Shown: piece by piece, positions 5,717 through 13,639 of the stretch | Numbering within the stretch: the stretch's first letter is position 1 | How the letters are laid out: every line of letters starts with the position of its first letter | Assembly (NCBI GenBank): GCA_903849835.1 | Contig: CAINKA010000093.1 | Span: 1-16,035, forward strand | Source of the DNA: an uncultured Alphaproteobacteria bacterium | Lineage (GTDB): Bacteria; Pseudomonadota; Alphaproteobacteria; Rickettsiales; UBA1997 | Direction: 5' to 3' | Length of the DNA stretch: 16,035 nt | Program-made: the position numbers and the translations under genes | The notes under the pieces: model-generated | What the model saw: the letters and a program-made list of their open reading frames with translations, nothing else | Told to the model about the DNA's origin: nothing | Database searches by the model: none

Positions 5717-6331
5717 TTAAACTTCAAAAAAATGCGCAGTGGAATCGCCCCAGCTGAATTTATAAGTTTGGCTACAAAGCTTCGTGAAGCTTGGATTGCG
5801 TAAGGCGCGGATGATGGTGACGATTTTTGTTCCTTTCTTTAATTCTTTCAAAAACTTTGCTTCTAGATCTAAAAAAATCTCACCATCTTTGAAGGGGTGA
5901 TTCATGAAAATGAAATCAGCTTCGCGCAAATCAGTTTGAAAAATATCGCCGTTAATCAGTTGAAATTCTTGTCCGGAAATGTGATCCGCGATTTGTGGTT
6001 TGATAGTTTTGTCGAAATTTTTTTTCACCTCTACAGCCTTCTCGTGCAAGCCTTCGAGAAGCTCTACGCCGATTAATTTTTTGAAATTAAAAAGCAGATG
6101 CGATGCCATTAGGATTCTTCCGGTTCCAGATCCTAAATCAAAAAACACACCATCTTTTTTTGGTTTTGCTAGCTCAACAATTTCTTTCCAAGTTTGAAAT
6201 GGAATTTCTCCGTAGAGGAATCGGCTGGTGTCGAGAGAAGTTTTTCTGCGTGCTGCGTTGGAAATATCGTAGCCGTTAATATTGCCATAAAGACTGTTAA
6301 ACAAAGACTCTGCGTGATTTAATTCGAGCAT
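5717..6331 (-). CDS. DOT1-like class I SAM-dependent methyltransferase, copy 2
   Basis: A 204-residue paralogue of the next gene, colinear from LFNSLY (residues 10-15) to the end. Motifs are FLYGEI (38-43), FFDLGSGTG (63-71), IGVEL (87-91), NGDIFQTDLREADFIF (127-142), MNHPF (143-147) and a C-terminal YKFSWGDSTAHFFEV. The N-H-P-F motif resembles the NPPF/NNF-type motif IV of protein and DOT1 methyltransferases. I chose the ATG at 6331, which gives the same N-terminus as copy 1 and falls 2 bases after the pepF stop; the longer frame to 6388 would overlap pepF by 55 bases and adds unrelated residues. A 41-base run around the SAM motif is identical in both copies, so the duplication is fairly recent or is maintained by gene conversion. 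The target is unknown. Confidence 0.77.
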   Translation of the reverse strand: MLELNHAESLFNSLYGNINGYDISNAARRKTSLDTSRFLYGEIPFQTWKEIVELAKPKKDGVFFDLGSGTGRILMASHLLFNFKKLIGVELLEGLHEKAVEVKKNFDKTIKPQIADHISGQEFQLINGDIFQTDLREADFIFMNHPFKDGEIFLDLEAKFLKELKKGTKIVTIIRALRNPSFTKLCSQTYKFSWGDSTAHFFEV

Positions 6332-6333
6332 AA

Positions 6334-8106
6334 TTATTTTTCTAATTGGTTGATATATCCGATGATTACGTCGAGGCCAGCTTGCCAAAATTCTGGATCG
6401 CGAATTGATAAATTGAACGGTTCTAGCATTTCCTTGTGATGCTTGGTGCCGCCAGAGGCAAGCATTGCCAAATATTTTTCTTCGAAATTTTTTATTTTTC
6501 CAGATTTATAAATTCCGTAAAGCGAATTCACCAAGCAATCGCCAAAGGCATAGGCGTAAACGTAAAATGGCGAGTGAATAAAATGCGGAATGTAAGACCA
6601 AAAAAAGCGATATTCTTCGTCAAATTTAAAAATTGGTCCGAGAGATTCTTTTTGAATTTCCATCCAAAATTGACAAAGTTTTTCTAGCGGAATTTCCGCG
6701 TCTTTTCTGGCTTCATGCACCTTTTTCTCAAATTCTAAAAATGCAATTTGGCGAGTGACGGTATTGATCATATCTTCAACTTTTGCAGCGATGATGAATT
6801 TTTTCCTCTTTGCATCTTTTTCATTTTTAAGAATTTTTTGGAAGGCTAGCTGCTCGCCAAAAACCGAAGCAGTTTCCGCCAAAGTTAGTGGAGTTGATGA
6901 CATGAGATGGCCTTGAACCCCTGCCAAACATTGGTGTATGCCATGCCCTAATTCGTGAGCTAAAGTCATCACATCGCGCACCTTGCCTTGGTAATTCATC
7001 AAAATGTAGGGATGAACCGAAGGAACTGTTGAGTGAGAAAATGCGCCGGAATCCTTGCCAGTCCTGACTTGAGCGTCGATCCAATTTTTATCGAAAAATG
7101 TTTTTCCTATTTTTTTCATCTGTGGGGAAAATTCTTCGTAAGCCGATAGAACCAGATTTTTCGCTTCTTCCCAAGATATTTTTTTATTTTCAATTTTGCT
7201 CAAAGGCGCATTTCTGTCCCAATAATTCAAAGTTTTTTTGCCTAAAATTTTTGCTTTAATTTTGTAGTAGCGATGCGAAGTGTTGGCGTAATTTTCTTTT
7301 ACTTTTTTTATCAAAAGATCCACTACATCATCTTCGATAAAATTGCTGAGATTGCGCGCAGATATTGGTTTCACAAAGCCACGCCAAGAATCATCAACGG
7401 CTTTATCTTTTGCTAAAATATTGGTGATGAAGGCGAAGATTTTTGAATTTTCTTCGAAAGTTTTTCCGATTGATTTAGCTGCATCTTTTCTAATTTTTTC
7501 GTCAGGATTGCTAAGTAAATTAAAAATTTCTTGCGAGTTCAAAATTTTTTTTCGGTAAGAAAATTTTAAATTATTTACGGTCTCGTCAAACAGTCTGATG
7601 AAGGCAGAGCGACCGGTGATATTTTTTTCCAAAGAAAATTTTTCTAACTCTTGCGAAAGCTCGTGTTTCTTGAAGGCGCGAATGTCGCGAATGAAAGGTT
7701 GATATTTTTTTAGGTCAGAATTTTTGAGAAGAATCGTGAGTTTTTTATCGTCAATTTTGTTTAATTCTAACGTAAAAAAAACGAGCTGCGATTCGAATTT
7801 GTTTAGGGCTTCGCTGATATTTTGATGGAAAGAAACATTGTCGTGATTTGACAAATCGGAGGCGTAAATCAGGTAAGAATAGCTAGAAATTTTTCCGATT
7901 TTTTCTGCTATTTCTTCGTAATTTTTAATCGCTGAAAAAAGCTGTGAAGCGTTGAGCTTGGTGATTTTTCCGCTAAATGTTTTGGTAAATTTTTCGCTGT
8001 CAGCGGCAATTTTTTTTAGATCGAGAGAAATTTTTTTATCTTTAATCGAAGAATAAAAATCAGATAAATCCCAGCTGGGAATTTGTTGTAATTTTTTTTT
8101 AGACAT
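6334..8106 (-). CDS. pepF: Oligoendopeptidase F, M3B family zinc metallopeptidase
   Basis: A 590-residue cytosolic peptidase, the usual size for the family. The zinc site is HELGHGIHQ (residues 384-392), in which the two His are ligands and the Glu is the catalytic base. The third ligand lies in LAETASVFGEQL about 25 residues on. The N-terminal IPSWDLSDFY pattern and the C-terminal FIHSPFYVYAYAFGD stretch are also PepF hallmarks; the latter includes Tyr residues that usually line the substrate cleft. PepF degrades oligopeptides of roughly 7-17 residues. With the nearby amino acid permease it suggests use of imported or recycled peptides. It overlaps the RNA methyltransferase gene upstream by 8 bases, consistent with translational coupling. 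Confidence 0.95.
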   Translation of the reverse strand: MSKKKLQQIPSWDLSDFYSSIKDKKISLDLKKIAADSEKFTKTFSGKITKLNASQLFSAIKNYEEIAEKIGKISSYSYLIYASDLSNHDNVSFHQNISEALNKFESQLVFFTLELNKIDDKKLTILLKNSDLKKYQPFIRDIRAFKKHELSQELEKFSLEKNITGRSAFIRLFDETVNNLKFSYRKKILNSQEIFNLLSNPDEKIRKDAAKSIGKTFEENSKIFAFITNILAKDKAVDDSWRGFVKPISARNLSNFIEDDVVDLLIKKVKENYANTSHRYYKIKAKILGKKTLNYWDRNAPLSKIENKKISWEEAKNLVLSAYEEFSPQMKKIGKTFFDKNWIDAQVRTGKDSGAFSHSTVPSVHPYILMNYQGKVRDVMTLAHELGHGIHQCLAGVQGHLMSSTPLTLAETASVFGEQLAFQKILKNEKDAKRKKFIIAAKVEDMINTVTRQIAFLEFEKKVHEARKDAEIPLEKLCQFWMEIQKESLGPIFKFDEEYRFFWSYIPHFIHSPFYVYAYAFGDCLVNSLYGIYKSGKIKNFEEKYLAMLASGGTKHHKEMLEPFNLSIRDPEFWQAGLDVIIGYINQLEK

Positions 8107-9121
8107 TTTTTTGCATGATTGCTACCAGCTCCAAATGCTTGGTAGAGTAGAATTGGTCGAGTGCGGTAAGGTTTGTAATTTTAAATCCTGAGTCAATTAA
8201 AATTTCTGCGTCGCGTTTAAAACTTTCGGGATTACAGGAAACGTAAATTACATTTTTTAATGCAGATTTCGAAATTTCGGAAATCTGTGGAGCTGCACCA
8301 TTTCTTGGCGGATTGATGATTGCTAGTTCGAATTTTTTTAATTCACTCGCGCGAATTGGATCTAAAAAAAGATCACGAGTCGAAGATTTTATTTTTGCAA
8401 AATTATTTGCAGCAGCGTTCTTATTAATCAGATCGATCATTTTTTCTTCGCCTTCGAAAGCAAAAATTTCTTTTGCCAAATCTTGAATTGCAAAAGTGTA
8501 AGCGCCAAATCCTGCATAAATATCCGCGATATTTTTGATGTTTTTATTTTGCTCAAGAAAATTTCTGATAATTTTTACGATGCTTTGAAGCCCTGATTTT
8601 GTTGCTTGGATGAAAATATCCGAATCCAAATTAATTTTAAAATCCGAATAAAAAATTTGATTTTTTCGCACCAAAAAAATCGGAGTGATGTGATTTTTAA
8701 CTCGATAAGAAATGTTAAGATTTTGTTCTTTTGCAAAACCAATCAGCTTTTGAATTTGAGAAAAATTTAATTCTCTTTTTGTGGTGAATACCAAGTCCAG
8801 ACCGCTGTCAAATAGCGTTGTGATGACTTGTGTAAAAAGATTTTCTTCCTGCGATTTTAAGAATTTTTTTAGCGGAAGAATCAGCGCAGAAATTTCTTTT
8901 TCGGCGAGAGGATCTTCGGTAATTTCAATTAAATTATTTGATTTTTCTGCGAAGAATCCGAGATGATTTTTGGGGCCAATTTGAAAAGTTACTTTGCGTC
9001 TAGAATGTGCTCCAATCCATATCCACTCAGCGTTTCGACAATAATCGCCAAGAGTGTTTTGTAAATTTTTCTGCTTTAATTTTTGGTAAGATTCTTCGCT
9101 AACTTGCTGGGATAATGTCAT
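8099..9121 (-). CDS. TrmA/RlmD-type RNA (uracil-C5)-methyltransferase, TRAM-less
   Basis: A 340-residue SAM-dependent RNA m5U methyltransferase. The catalytic domain is complete: ADIYAGFGAYTFAIQ (SAM motif I), FEGEEKMIDLINKNAAANN, NPPRNGA (motif IV), VSCNPESFKRDA with nucleophile Cys296, and HLELVAIM with the catalytic-base Glu331. The N-terminal region is short. The usual TRAM RNA-binding domain is absent and I do not see the cysteine set that holds the 4Fe-4S cluster in RlmD. Similar short forms are found in alphaproteobacteria. The likely target is a 23S rRNA or tRNA uracil, but which one cannot be decided. The start overlaps murJ by 23 bases, and no later Met is near enough to be a better choice. 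Confidence 0.85.
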   Translation of the reverse strand: MTLSQQVSEESYQKLKQKNLQNTLGDYCRNAEWIWIGAHSRRKVTFQIGPKNHLGFFAEKSNNLIEITEDPLAEKEISALILPLKKFLKSQEENLFTQVITTLFDSGLDLVFTTKRELNFSQIQKLIGFAKEQNLNISYRVKNHITPIFLVRKNQIFYSDFKINLDSDIFIQATKSGLQSIVKIIRNFLEQNKNIKNIADIYAGFGAYTFAIQDLAKEIFAFEGEEKMIDLINKNAAANNFAKIKSSTRDLFLDPIRASELKKFELAIINPPRNGAAPQISEISKSALKNVIYVSCNPESFKRDAEILIDSGFKITNLTALDQFYSTKHLELVAIMQKNV

Positions 9122-10673
9122 CTTTTTTTCTTTTGAAGAGGCTGGAATTGAGTAGGATATTCAAGCTTCCAGAGAAGTAGGCGCTGATGCCATAAACGAA
9201 AAGTCCAATTGAAATCATGATGATTAATTCAGGAATTTTTCCGAAAAAAGTGCTAAAAGAAAAATATTGCCGCATCGTGAAAAGAGCTAGTGCCATGAGG
9301 AGTGACGGGATTAAAATCAAAATAACTTTTCTCAAAAAATCCGACGCAAAATGAAAATATTTTTTCTGCATCAAAGTTGTGATTAACAAAGTTAAATTGA
9401 GGTAAGACGAGATGACGGAGGCGAGCACGATGCCAACATATCCGAACCCAATTGCAAAAAATAAAACGTTTAAACAGGCGTTATTTATCAAGCAGACGAA
9501 GGCAATTTTCATCGGAGTTTTTGTGTTGCCGCGCGCGAAAAATGCTGGCTCCATCACCTTCACCAAAACGTAAGATGGCAGGCCAAAAGAATAAAACATC
9601 AGTGCTTTTGAAACAAAAAAACTTTCATCGGAAGTGAATTTTCCGCGTTCAAAAAGCGTAGAAATTATTGGATAAGCAAGCACTGTGAGAGCTAGAGTAG
9701 CGGGGATCACCAAGATCAGCCCAACTTCAAGTGCAAGATTTTGTAGCTTGATTGCTTCTCCATTTTCACCGGCTTTTATTTTTCGTGAAAGTGCTGGCAA
9801 TAACGCAATTCCAATCGCAATTCCAATCATCGCCAGAGGCAATTGGTTGATGCGGTCAGCGTAGTAAAGATAAGAAACTGCGCCTGCAATTAGGCTGGCG
9901 AAAATGGAATCTACCAAAAGATTAATCTGCATCACATTAGCGCCGACAATGCCAGGAAGGAGTTTTTTGAAAAAGTTTTTGGTATCCTGATTTATGATTT
10001 TTCCTCTGAATGGAATTTTTGGATAAAGCAAAAATCCGGATTTTAGGGTGAAAAAAAACAGCCATAAAAATTGTAAAATTCCAGCTACAAAAACACCCCA
10101 AGAAAGAGCGTAGGCATGGTTTGGAGTGATTGATCCAAAAACAAAAATCGAGGCGATTAAAGTGGAATTAAGGATGATTGGTGCAGAGGCTGGAACTGCA
10201 AATTTTCCGAGCGAATTGAGAATTCCAGAGCAGAGAGAAACTAGAGAAATGAAAATCAAATAAAAAATCGTGATGTGGGAAAGGCTGACGAGCATGGTTG
10301 ATTTTTCTACATCTGTAAAAAATCCCGGAAATAAAATTTTCATAAAAAACGGCATGAAAATTTGGAAGATGATTGTGAAAATTAGCAGCGCGTAAAACAG
10401 AACTGAAAAAATATTTCTTGCAAAAAGAATCTCGTCCCTGTCGGTTTTGTTATCTTGAAGTTTTGCAATGAAAATCGGCACGAATGCTGAGTTGAAAGCC
10501 CCTTCGGCAAAGACGCGGCGGAAAAAATTTGGCAGACGAAATGCGGCAAAGAATGCATCGGAAAGCATGCTGACGCCGAGATAATGTGCGATGCAAATGT
10601 CGCGAATAAATCCCAAAATTCTTGAGAGAGAAATGTAAAATGAGATGGTGAAAAATGAGCGGAAGAGGGACAT
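9099..10673 (-). CDS. murJ: Lipid II flippase MurJ (MviN)
   Basis: A 524-residue polytopic protein of the MOP/MATE superfamily with about 14 predicted helices, matching MurJ length. Family landmarks are RILGFIRD near residue 18, ISDAFFAAFRLPN-like sequence (SDAFFAAFRLPNFFRR), and FAEGAFNSAFVPIF, followed later by YYADRINQLPLAMIGIAIGIALLPALSR. The charged residues within membrane segments (Arg18, Arg24 region, Glu in AEGAFN) are those linked to lipid II transport. It moves lipid-linked peptidoglycan precursor across the inner membrane, so this organism makes, or could make, a wall. It shares one base with the usp gene before it (TAATG), which implies coupled translation. Confidence 0.96.
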   Translation of the reverse strand: MSLFRSFFTISFYISLSRILGFIRDICIAHYLGVSMLSDAFFAAFRLPNFFRRVFAEGAFNSAFVPIFIAKLQDNKTDRDEILFARNIFSVLFYALLIFTIIFQIFMPFFMKILFPGFFTDVEKSTMLVSLSHITIFYLIFISLVSLCSGILNSLGKFAVPASAPIILNSTLIASIFVFGSITPNHAYALSWGVFVAGILQFLWLFFFTLKSGFLLYPKIPFRGKIINQDTKNFFKKLLPGIVGANVMQINLLVDSIFASLIAGAVSYLYYADRINQLPLAMIGIAIGIALLPALSRKIKAGENGEAIKLQNLALEVGLILVIPATLALTVLAYPIISTLFERGKFTSDESFFVSKALMFYSFGLPSYVLVKVMEPAFFARGNTKTPMKIAFVCLINNACLNVLFFAIGFGYVGIVLASVISSYLNLTLLITTLMQKKYFHFASDFLRKVILILIPSLLMALALFTMRQYFSFSTFFGKIPELIIMISIGLFVYGISAYFSGSLNILLNSSLFKRKKDDIIPAS

Positions 10674-11152
10674 TAAATTTTTTTCAGAAATTCTTCGTTT
10701 AAATTTTCCGGAACAATCATCACGGGAACGCGGATTTTTTCGCCGATTTTTTTAGCAATTTTTGGCAGAACGGTGTTGTCGCTTAGTGAGTTTTTAGACT
10801 TTCCTAAAATCAACATTGCACAATTTGGAATCGATTTTATTTCGCGAATAATTTCCGTGACGATATCGCCTTCGCGTATTGAAATCACTGGCGTGATGCC
10901 ACTTTCTTTGTTGATTGAAGCGAGCAATTTTTGCAGATGTTTTTCCAGCTGTTTTCTCTTGTCATTGCCGATTGCTTTGGAAGCGAAAAGAAGATTTTTG
11001 TGCGACGCTTCCATCACAGCTAAAATTTGTAGCGTGAAGCCTGTGAGCTTTGATTTGTAGCAGGCATAGCGCAAAGTAATTTCAGAAGCGTTGCTGGTAT
11101 CGACACATACCACAATCGTTGGCGCATGTTTTTCTTCCGATGATTTTGCCAT
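10673..11152 (-). CDS. Universal stress protein (UspA-like)
   Basis: A 159-residue, soluble single USP domain. It begins TIVVCVDTSNASEITLRYA (typical first strand with an Asp at the nucleotide position and the Ser-rich turn), has the middle strand VISIREGDIVTEIIR with the GD-x-x-x-x-I pattern, and ends RVPVMIVPENL like other family members. The ATP-binding G-x2-G-x9-G(S/T) loop is altered: the sequence reads LGKSKNSLSDNTVLPK, so it may be a non-ATP-binding UspA type. USPs act in stress survival by mostly unclear means. It sits 11 bases after the Alph_Pro_TM gene and abuts murJ, so it is likely expressed with envelope genes. Confidence 0.85.
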   Translation of the reverse strand: MAKSSEEKHAPTIVVCVDTSNASEITLRYACYKSKLTGFTLQILAVMEASHKNLLFASKAIGNDKRKQLEKHLQKLLASINKESGITPVISIREGDIVTEIIREIKSIPNCAMLILGKSKNSLSDNTVLPKIAKKIGEKIRVPVMIVPENLNEEFLKKI

Positions 11153-11163
11153 AAATTTAGTTT

Positions 11164-11904
11164 TTATTTTCCAATGAAGCGCGTGAAGACGTAATTTGCG
11201 AGCCAGCCCGCAATCAATGCTAGAGCTACCGAAAGCAGTCCGTATAAAAAAGATTCTTGGTAAGCAAAGTCTAGAATTTTTGCGCTGAGTCCAACCTGAT
11301 TTACGTAAATTGGAATTGATTGAAATGACAATAACGAGCTATCATTGATCAAATAAATTTCAACCGTGTAAATCCCTCGCGTGATATTTTTTGGAAAATT
11401 CAACATCACCTTGAACAGCGTCTCGTCTAGGAAATCCACCTTATTTGCGCCAGAGGAATAGAGATTATTTTTTTCTAATTTATCGACCAACTGAATTTGG
11501 AATTCGTTTTTTTCTTCTGCTTTAATTTCTTCTGATGCACTGAATTTGAGATTATTTTTTCCGAGTTCTAAATCTCGCAGAAGCCCGTCAGTCAGCTCTT
11601 GATCGTTGAATGTGGAGAAGAGCGAATAAAAACTGTGAGAGTCTTTGAACTTCACGCGGGTACCGTTATACCAAATTCCGAGCAGCTTTTCTTTGCGTGT
11701 GACCATGAAATTCTTTTTCGGTCCGCGCACAGTTACGATCACATTTCCCGCATCACCTTTCGCTCCGAAAAGTAAAATTTTTGCGCCACGAAATTTTGTA
11801 TCGATGTTAATTTCATTGGTGGAAATGCCTGAAATGATTGGGTTGGCAAGCGCTGGAGCAGTGATAAAAAATAAAATCGTAATCAGAAAATTTTTTTTCA
11901 TCAT
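11164..11904 (-). CDS. Alph_Pro_TM (TIGR02186-like) membrane-anchored protein
   Basis: A 246-residue protein with a signal peptide (MMKKNFLITILFFITAPALA, cleavage near A-L-A) and one C-terminal membrane helix at about 220-242 before a short basic tail (FTRFIGK). The periplasmic part starts ISTNEINIDTKFRGAKILLFGA and includes VTVRGPKKNFMVTRKEKLLGIWYNG, the recognisable signature of the alphaproteobacterial putative transmembrane family. Members typically lie beside a TauE/SafE exporter, exactly as here, with stop and start overlapping (ATGA). I infer that it assists that exporter, perhaps on the periplasmic side. No enzymatic motif is evident. Confidence 0.85.
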   Translation of the reverse strand: MMKKNFLITILFFITAPALANPIISGISTNEINIDTKFRGAKILLFGAKGDAGNVIVTVRGPKKNFMVTRKEKLLGIWYNGTRVKFKDSHSFYSLFSTFNDQELTDGLLRDLELGKNNLKFSASEEIKAEEKNEFQIQLVDKLEKNNLYSSGANKVDFLDETLFKVMLNFPKNITRGIYTVEIYLINDSSLLSFQSIPIYVNQVGLSAKILDFAYQESFLYGLLSVALALIAGWLANYVFTRFIGK

Positions 11905-12833
11905 TTCAAAATCTCGATTATGTAGAGGCTTTCCGGCTTAGAAAACAGCGAGACCATCATTTTTACGCAGACGCTGAGAAGTAGCAAAGAAAGGAAAGAT
12001 CTCATGCTGTCAGCGTCAACTTTGTAGCCGCTGCGAGTTCCGATTTGCGCGCCAATTGAAGAGCTGACGATCATTAAAAATGCCAAAACAATATCGACGG
12101 AATTGTTGGTGAGTGCTTGCAAAAATGTGGTGTTTGAAGCGATGAAAACGATTTGAAATAAAGACGTTCCAACCACGACTGACGAGGGCATGCGCAAGAG
12201 ATAAATCATCGCTGGAATCATCAAAAATCCTCCGCCAATTCCCATCAGGGCAACTAAAATTCCGACGCCGATGCTGAGAACTATTGGTGCGATGATGCTG
12301 ACCTCAATGTCAGATTTCGGAAAATAAACTTTCCACGGCAAGTGATCGATTTTTTTTAAAATTTTTTTGAGATGAACGCTGTCAGGCCTTTCCCAAGTCA
12401 CGCCGTATTTTTTTTTGATCAAAGTGCGGACGCTATCAACCAGCATCGTGATCGAAATTGATCCGAGAAAAATTACGTAAACCAATGAAACAACGATGTC
12501 GATGTGACCAGCTTTTTGTATAATTTTAAAAAGTGAAACTCCGAAAGTTGAGCCGATGAAGCCGCCAATCACAAGGAATAAGCCCATTTTAATATCGACG
12601 CTATTTTTGCGAAAATGCGCGAGTAATCCGGAAGCAGAAGAAGCGATGATTTGATTTGACGAAGTGGAAACTGCGATTGCTGGCGGAATTCCGATGAACA
12701 TCAGAAGTGGAGTTGAAACGAAGCCACCACCGATTCCAAACATGCCGGCGAGAAATCCAGTGCCAAGTCCGAGCAATAAAATCACGATGATATTGACGGG
12801 AATTTCTGCGATTGGGAGGTAGATTTGAAACAT
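11901..12833 (-). CDS. TauE/SafE-family sulfite/organosulfonate exporter
   Basis: A 310-residue inner-membrane protein with about eight helices arranged as two repeats. The first repeat has GLGTGFLAGMFGIGGGF and STPLLMFIGIPPAIAVSTS; the second has GILVALMGIGGGFLMIPAMI and SVVVGTSLFQIVF. The paired GxGGGF motifs and the following A-x-x-T/S stretches are the family signature. The central cytoplasmic loop (~residues 120-170) is longer than in the smallest members. Known members export sulfite, sulfoacetate or other anions; the substrate here is undetermined. It pairs with the Alph_Pro_TM gene downstream and shares one base with ygfZ upstream (TAATG). Confidence 0.92.
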   Translation of the reverse strand: MFQIYLPIAEIPVNIIVILLLGLGTGFLAGMFGIGGGFVSTPLLMFIGIPPAIAVSTSSNQIIASSASGLLAHFRKNSVDIKMGLFLVIGGFIGSTFGVSLFKIIQKAGHIDIVVSLVYVIFLGSISITMLVDSVRTLIKKKYGVTWERPDSVHLKKILKKIDHLPWKVYFPKSDIEVSIIAPIVLSIGVGILVALMGIGGGFLMIPAMIYLLRMPSSVVVGTSLFQIVFIASNTTFLQALTNNSVDIVLAFLMIVSSSIGAQIGTRSGYKVDADSMRSFLSLLLLSVCVKMMVSLFSKPESLYIIEILK

Positions 12834-13639
12834 TAGTCGATGATGAAAATTTTTTTATTTTCGACTTCTAGATTTCCAAAGTCACCAGCCTCTGGAAGCT
12901 TGAGTAAAGCCAAGGCGTGAAGTTCAGAATTGTGAAAAATTGACGATAGAACTAGGCCAACAGATTTTCCTTCGCAAGAAATTTCAGTGTTTTTTTGGAT
13001 CGCCTCGCTGTCGGAAATTTTAATGTGAAAAATCTTTTTTCTGATTTGTCCGGTGTGATGTGTTCGAGCGGTTAATTCTTGTCCAACATAGCAACCTTTT
13101 TGGTAATCAACCGCGCTTAAATCGTCGAAACCAAATTCAAGAATGAAGGATTTTTCGTAGGTTAAATCTTGTTCGTTTTCGGGGATTTTTAGGGAAATGC
13201 GGGTGAAATCGTAAGTCGTAAGTCGTAAGTCGTAAGTCGTAAGTTGTGAGGTGGGGGCGTAAATTCTGTTGCCGAGCTTGGAGTTGCGTGGATCGGGAAA
13301 AGAGTGCACATCGACTGACGGTTGATGACCGACGACCGACGACTGATAAACCTCCATCTCATCATTTTTTTTGATCTCAACTTTTGTGCGTAATTTATAA
13401 AAATTTAATTTTTGAAAAATTTCGTCGCGACGTAGTGCGTCGCAATCCAGAATTAATTTTTCGCCAATTTCAAAAATAAAAAAATCGTAAAGAAATCTGC
13501 CTTGGGCATTCAACATCGCAGAATAAATCAGATTTTTTTCTGTCGCTTTATTGACGTCGTTAGTGATTAAGCCTTGCAGAAATTTTTTGCGATCTGGACC
13601 AGTGATTTCAAGGATTGAGCGGGTTTCAAGTTTAAACAT
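12833..13639 (-). CDS. ygfZ: YgfZ/GcvT-domain folate-binding protein with two repeat-derived insertions
   Basis: A 268-residue GcvT-like protein that supports Fe-S cluster assembly or repair through tetrahydrofolate. The signature KGCYVGQELTARTHH lies at residues 181-195, with the functional Cys183. The N-terminus (LEITGPDRKKFLQGLITNDV) and the FPDPRNSKLGNRIY stretch also match. Two segments look foreign. Residues ~98-111 (YQSSVVGHQPSVDV) come from a GTCGGTC-type repeat, and residues ~131-145 (SQLTTYDLRLTTYDF) are translated from five copies of a 7-base tandem repeat. Both replace or extend variable loops around the conserved FPDPR block, and the frame stays open, so function may persist. It overlaps the GT61 gene by 8 bases. 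Confidence 0.92.
   Translation of the reverse strand: MFKLETRSILEITGPDRKKFLQGLITNDVNKATEKNLIYSAMLNAQGRFLYDFFIFEIGEKLILDCDALRRDEIFQKLNFYKLRTKVEIKKNDEMEVYQSSVVGHQPSVDVHSFPDPRNSKLGNRIYAPTSQLTTYDLRLTTYDFTRISLKIPENEQDLTYEKSFILEFGFDDLSAVDYQKGCYVGQELTARTHHTGQIRKKIFHIKISDSEAIQKNTEISCEGKSVGLVLSSIFHNSELHALALLKLPEAGDFGNLEVENKKIFIID
13210..13244. repeat. 7-bp tandem repeat inside ygfZ
   Basis: Five exact copies of CGTAAGT in a row, followed by a degenerate sixth (TGTGAG). The unit is 7 bases, so three units equal seven codons, and on the minus strand it reads as the repeating peptide LTTYDLR. Expansion or contraction by one unit would break the frame; by three it would keep it. Confidence 0.95.
13310..13347. 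repeat. Short degenerate repeat (GTCGGTCGTCGG type) inside ygfZ
   Basis: A cluster of overlapping GAC/CGAC words (CCGACGACCGACGACTG) next to a GACTGACGGTTGATGACC stretch. It contributes about 13 codons to ygfZ. Its base composition (more GC, few A/T runs) is unlike the surrounding gene, which supports an inserted repeat. It lies about 66 bases from the 7-bp tandem array. Confidence 0.65.

Noticed and set aside
6332..6388. ATG at 6388 as the start of DOT1-like copy 2
   Set aside because: It would overlap pepF by 55 bases and add 19 residues not matched in the paralogue.
13210..13244. CRISPR array
   Set aside because: The units are 7 bases and directly adjacent with no spacers; there are no cas genes.
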